NCBI RefSeq assembly: GCF_028453695.1
Contig: NC_135781.1
Span: 11,097,640-11,161,639 of the forward strand
Reading direction: 5' to 3'
From: Augochlora pura
Lineage: Eukaryota; Arthropoda; Insecta; Hymenoptera; Halictidae
DNA length: 64,000 nucleotides
In this document: positions 60,724 to 64,000 of the stretch, one piece after another
How positions within the stretch are numbered: position 1 is the first letter of the stretch
How the letters are laid out: every line of letters begins with the position of its first letter
Position numbers and translations under genes: made by a program
The notes under the pieces: generated by a model
Seen by the model: only the letters and a program-made list of their open reading frames with translations
The model's database searches: none
What the model was told of the DNA's origin: nothing

Positions 60724-63700
60724 TTTTTTTTTTTTGTATAATAATCTTTATTCAATAAAAGATTATAAAGTGGCCGTAGGCTACTTATATGTAGCCCATA
60801 GGTCCCAAAACAAACACTATGTTTACCGATATACAACATTCCCACTTACTCTAACTTAACCTAACCTAACGTTATCCCTATATATACTCTATGCCTATTT
60901 TAACCTTGTGTTAGGAACTTTTATCTTTTATCACATATTTTTTTCTTTGTACTATTTACAGTCTTAGGTTTATACAGTTTACAGTCTTAATTCATTTCTT
61001 ACTAGAAATGCTAATAATATCGCTGTGACCCTTGAGTCCCTGCTTGCTATTATTTGTTGTGCTTCCGCGGGAACCGTCCATTTCAGTCTCTTTAATTTTC
61101 TAATTAACTCACTTCTCCCATTATCTCTCAGCGGGCACTGCCAGATAATGTGGTTTAAGTCCTGGACCGGATGTGAACATTCACATTGCGGGCTGTTGAT
61201 GATACCAACCCTTGCCAGGGACTCCCCTGTGTTGTAATGATTGGACCTGAGTCTACCTATCCTCACTATTGTTTCCCTTGGCCAGTTATTTTGTTTCGTA
61301 TACCACGGTTTCTTCCTGCTTTCGTACAGCGTGTTGTAGTAGTTAGTACCCTTGTATTTGAACTCAATCTCCAGCGTCCTTCGGAAGTTTTCCCACATTG
61401 TTTCCTTGAACTGCTCCCTGAAGTCCGTAAAAGGCACCCCCAGTTCAGGATTGTGTGGCTCCTGTGTTGCCTCCTTAGCCATTTTATCAGCCTGTTCATT
61501 TCCTGTGATACCGCAGTGTGACGGTATCCACATAAATATAATTCTATTCTTACCACTAATCGCCTTATATGTAGCTAGCTTCTGCTTAATGTCTATAATA
61601 TATTTATTAGTTTTAACATTTATCCTAGTACTATTAAGGCACGTAATTGCACTCAATGAGTCTGAAAATATCACATACGAGTTCTTACAGTTATTCAGCG
61701 CTAAGCTTACGGCCTCCGATATGGCTGCACACTCCGCTGTGAATACCGAACACTTAGAGTTCATACTGAGCGTCGAGCCATAGTTTCTTCCAGGGCACAC
61801 TACGGCCGCCCCGGTAGAAATTCCGCTGCTTATTTTCGACCCGTCCGTGTATATACCTACGTGATTGCCGTATTTTGCTCTCACTAATCCCTCCAGCTCC
61901 CTATTTGGAGACTGGGTATTTAGGAGATATGCCCCTGTTTCCATGTCGCATTCTGCTGCGGACAATGCCTCTTTCAAATTTATTGTCTGACACGTATAGT
62001 TAGTGTCTACATGGCATATGTTTACAATATTCATGACTTCTCTGACGCATTCCTGGAACACCCTTGAGGTGTTATTGTATATTGAGGTCCCCATCATTCT
62101 AAACGATCGAGATACTTCCTCAATATACGGAATGGACGCGTGACTCCTATTCGACATGACTTTAACCAAATGTGTCTTTCCCAGATAGGCTGCTCTCTCC
62201 CTTAGGTGCGGGATACCAGCCTCCGCCAGAACGACGTTGTTGGGTGTGCTCATTCTCAGACCCATTGCCAGTTTTAATGCCCTCGTTTGAACCGATTCTA
62301 GTTTCCTGACTAAGTGTTTAGCGTTCGGATAGTATATGAATGACCCATAGTCCAGCCTCGATCTGATCATGGATTTGTATATAGTAATAAGAGTGTCCGG
62401 GTGTGCACCCCACCAGACCCCCCTCAGGAATTTGATTATATTCATTACCCTTGAACACTGGGCATGGACAACGTTTATGTGCTCTCGAAAGTTCAGTGCT
62501 CTGTCCAGATGGAGACCTAGAAACACAACACTGTCTTCGTTCTTTATCGTGTGTCCATTTACTTGGACTGCTATCATACCCTGTGCGTATTTTTTCCTGC
62601 TACTGAATACCACTAATTTAGTTTTTTTTGGTGCCAATTCCAATCCAACACTGATCAGACTATTTCCTATATTTTCTATGGCTGCCTCCATTAGATGCCT
62701 TGCGTCATTTAGACTTGTACATCTTGTAAACACAGCAATGTCATCTGCGTATTGTGATATGTGTATCCCCCTTGGTAGGTCTTTACCAATATTTGAAACG
62801 TAGATATTGTACAGCAGCGGACTCAGGACTCCCCCTTGAGGCAGTCCTTTGTGCATTGTTCTTTGCCCTTCAAAACTTGGCGAGGATATAACACGCCTAT
62901 ATGACCAATTAGCCACAAAATTTAAGACGTTGGCAGGAAAGTCCTTGCCTGCCAGTATTTTAAGCAATATATGTGGTTGAACACTGTCAAATGCCGCACT
63001 GACATCCAGGAATGCAGCCATAGTGTATTCATTTTGGTTAAACCCGGAGTGTATAAATGAGGTTAAGTTATTTATGTTGTCCAAACACGATCTTCCCTTG
63101 CGAAATCCCGATTGGTTGGCCGGGATCAACTCCTTGTCTTCGCACCACCATTGCAGTCTAAGATTAATTAGTCTTTCCAAAAATTTGCACATACACGAAG
63201 TCAGTGATATCGGCCTGAAGTTCTCCCCATCCGACTTTTTAATTAACAAAATCTGGCTTTCCGTCCACTCCTCTGGGAAAGACCCTGTAGTGTATATCTC
63301 ATTGAGGATGTCCAACAAAATCAACCTACACCTTGTGGATAGGTTGTAGATCATCCTATACTCCACCCCATCTAGTCCCGGAGCTGAATCTAGCTTAACC
63401 GATTCTGAAGCATATATAAATTCACTGAAGTCAAACGGAGCATCCAAGAAGTCATTTCTCGATACCTCCAGAGTGAATATTGAGTCATTTGGAACCCATG
63501 GGGGGCATAGTTTATCAATAGCTCTATTTATGCTATTGCTCATTTTATCTGGATCAACATATATGTTGCTTTTGACGTTGGCCCATTTAGATTTTAGGGT
63601 TTTAATGGTATTCCAGAAATATGTCATTGAAGTGTTGTAATTCAGTTCTGATGCAAACTTTTTAAAACTATCCCTCTTCTTTTTTTTAAGTAATTTCTTG

Positions 63701-64000
63701 GTTGTCGCTACTTGCCTTTTATAATTAAACCAGTTGTCTAAATTCGTTTGATGCTGCCATTTTTTGAATGCAGCTTTCCTCAGCCTAATGCTGATATCAC
63801 ATTCTTTGTCCCACCAGGGAACTGGATTTCTATACATATGATTTGGGACCTCTCTTCTTCTGGGTGTACTCTTTGCGACCGAGTTTTTCATAGCCTTGAC
63901 TATTCTGTTGTATCTATCTATGACCGAACCCTCAGAGTCCATACATAAAGCTCCAAACTGCTTGTCCATAAGTCTCTGATACATACCCCAATCTGTCTTT
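60724..64000 (-). mobile_element. I/Jockey-type LINE, 3' part, running off the window
   Basis: The element is read on the - strand. Its 3' end is marked by a 12-base poly(A) (poly-T at 60724-60735), with an AATAAA signal just upstream (TTTATT on the + strand at 60747-60752). The untranslated tail is about 240 bp. The 3' end lies 66 bp from the TTAA of the piggyBac copy. The 5' part, with the endonuclease, lies beyond base 64000. Confidence 0.92.
60979..64000 (-). CDS. LINE ORF2, partial: reverse transcriptase and RNase H
   Basis: The frame is open from the window edge to the stop at 60979. Numbering here starts at the Met at 63984, which gives 1001 residues; the true start lies upstream. Order: the linker PVPWWDKEC (55-62) that follows the endonuclease in such ORFs; reverse transcriptase with APGLDGVEYRMI (201-212), FRPISLTSCMCKFLERLI (256-273), SGFRKGRSCLDN (292-303), AAFLDVSAAFDSV (323-335), GLPQGGVLSPLLYNIYVS (380-397) and the catalytic YADD (412-415). 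RNase H follows with YTDGSK (D714), TAECAA (E751), FSDSLSA (D775) and NEQADKMAKEA (D833), and then a C-terminal CEC...H...C knuckle (934-950). All catalytic residues are present and there is no frameshift, so this part looks functional. RNase H places it in the I/Jockey group broadly; I cannot fix the clade. Confidence 0.93.
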   Translation of the reverse strand, partial: KTDWGMYQRLMDKQFGALCMDSEGSVIDRYNRIVKAMKNSVAKSTPRRREVPNHMYRNPVPWWDKECDISIRLRKAAFKKWQHQTNLDNWFNYKRQVATTKKLLKKKKRDSFKKFASELNYNTSMTYFWNTIKTLKSKWANVKSNIYVDPDKMSNSINRAIDKLCPPWVPNDSIFTLEVSRNDFLDAPFDFSEFIYASESVKLDSAPGLDGVEYRMIYNLSTRCRLILLDILNEIYTTGSFPEEWTESQILLIKKSDGENFRPISLTSCMCKFLERLINLRLQWWCEDKELIPANQSGFRKGRSCLDNINNLTSFIHSGFNQNEYTMAAFLDVSAAFDSVQPHILLKILAGKDFPANVLNFVANWSYRRVISSPSFEGQRTMHKGLPQGGVLSPLLYNIYVSNIGKDLPRGIHISQYADDIAVFTRCTSLNDARHLMEAAIENIGNSLISVGLELAPKKTKLVVFSSRKKYAQGMIAVQVNGHTIKNEDSVVFLGLHLDRALNFREHINVVHAQCSRVMNIIKFLRGVWWGAHPDTLITIYKSMIRSRLDYGSFIYYPNAKHLVRKLESVQTRALKLAMGLRMSTPNNVVLAEAGIPHLRERAAYLGKTHLVKVMSNRSHASIPYIEEVSRSFRMMGTSIYNNTSRVFQECVREVMNIVNICHVDTNYTCQTINLKEALSAAECDMETGAYLLNTQSPNRELEGLVRAKYGNHVGIYTDGSKISSGISTGAAVVCPGRNYGSTLSMNSKCSVFTAECAAISEAVSLALNNCKNSYVIFSDSLSAITCLNSTRINVKTNKYIIDIKQKLATYKAISGKNRIIFMWIPSHCGITGNEQADKMAKEATQEPHNPELGVPFTDFREQFKETMWENFRRTLEIEFKYKGTNYYNTLYESRKKPWYTKQNNWPRETIVRIGRLRSNHYNTGESLARVGIINSPQCECSHPVQDLNHIIWQCPLRDNGRSELIRKLKRLKWTVPAEAQQIIASRDSRVTAILLAFLVRNELRL

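Noticed and set aside
60850..60880. Telomere-like CCTAA repeats
   Set aside because: Only two to three units, inside the 3' tail of the LINE; no array.
1..64000. CRISPR arrays, bacterial operons, tRNA and rRNA genes
   Set aside because: None seen by eye; the gene structure is eukaryotic. tRNA detection by eye is not exhaustive.

Overview
The window looks like nuclear DNA of an insect, most likely a hymenopteran (ant, bee or wasp). The basis is intron-rich genes with GT-AG introns, an AT-rich background broken by CpG-rich blocks, and a load of mariner, piggyBac and I/Jockey-like elements. This is inference; no species marker was found. Two runs of exactly 100 N (25228-25327 and 43693-43792) show it is a scaffold of three contigs.

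Layout. 1-22781 holds no protein gene I can support, only small TTAA-flanked elements, a broken mariner copy, a scrap of a LINE and simple repeats. From 22782 to 48357 lies one tetraspanin gene of about 264 residues. Its exons 1 and 3-5 are on the + strand, but exon 2 is on the - strand inside the contig bounded by the two N gaps. All splice phases fit if that contig (25328-43692) is flipped, so the scaffold very probably carries an inverted contig. Next come two - strand genes in tandem: a TMEM237-like ciliary transition-zone membrane protein (51166-53630, four exons) and, upstream of it, the mitochondrial zinc transporter SLC30A9 (54247-56955, ten exons). SLC30A9 carries one extra base near 54660 that breaks its frame. 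The right end is mobile DNA: a complete piggyBac-type element (58503-60654) whose transposase has lost the segment with the first catalytic Asp, then the 3' part of an I/Jockey-type LINE with intact reverse transcriptase and RNase H, running off the window.

The most unusual signal is an architecture shared by several TTAA-flanked elements with different terminal repeats. At one end of each, an unrelated palindrome of about 13-18 bp is centred 24-25 bp from the terminus. In three families it recurs at 68 bp, and in one also at 112 bp, giving a period of 43-44 bp. One 290-bp element (33600-33889) is a deletion derivative of the piggyBac copy at 58503-60654. The host genes are not functionally linked to one another as far as the sequence shows.
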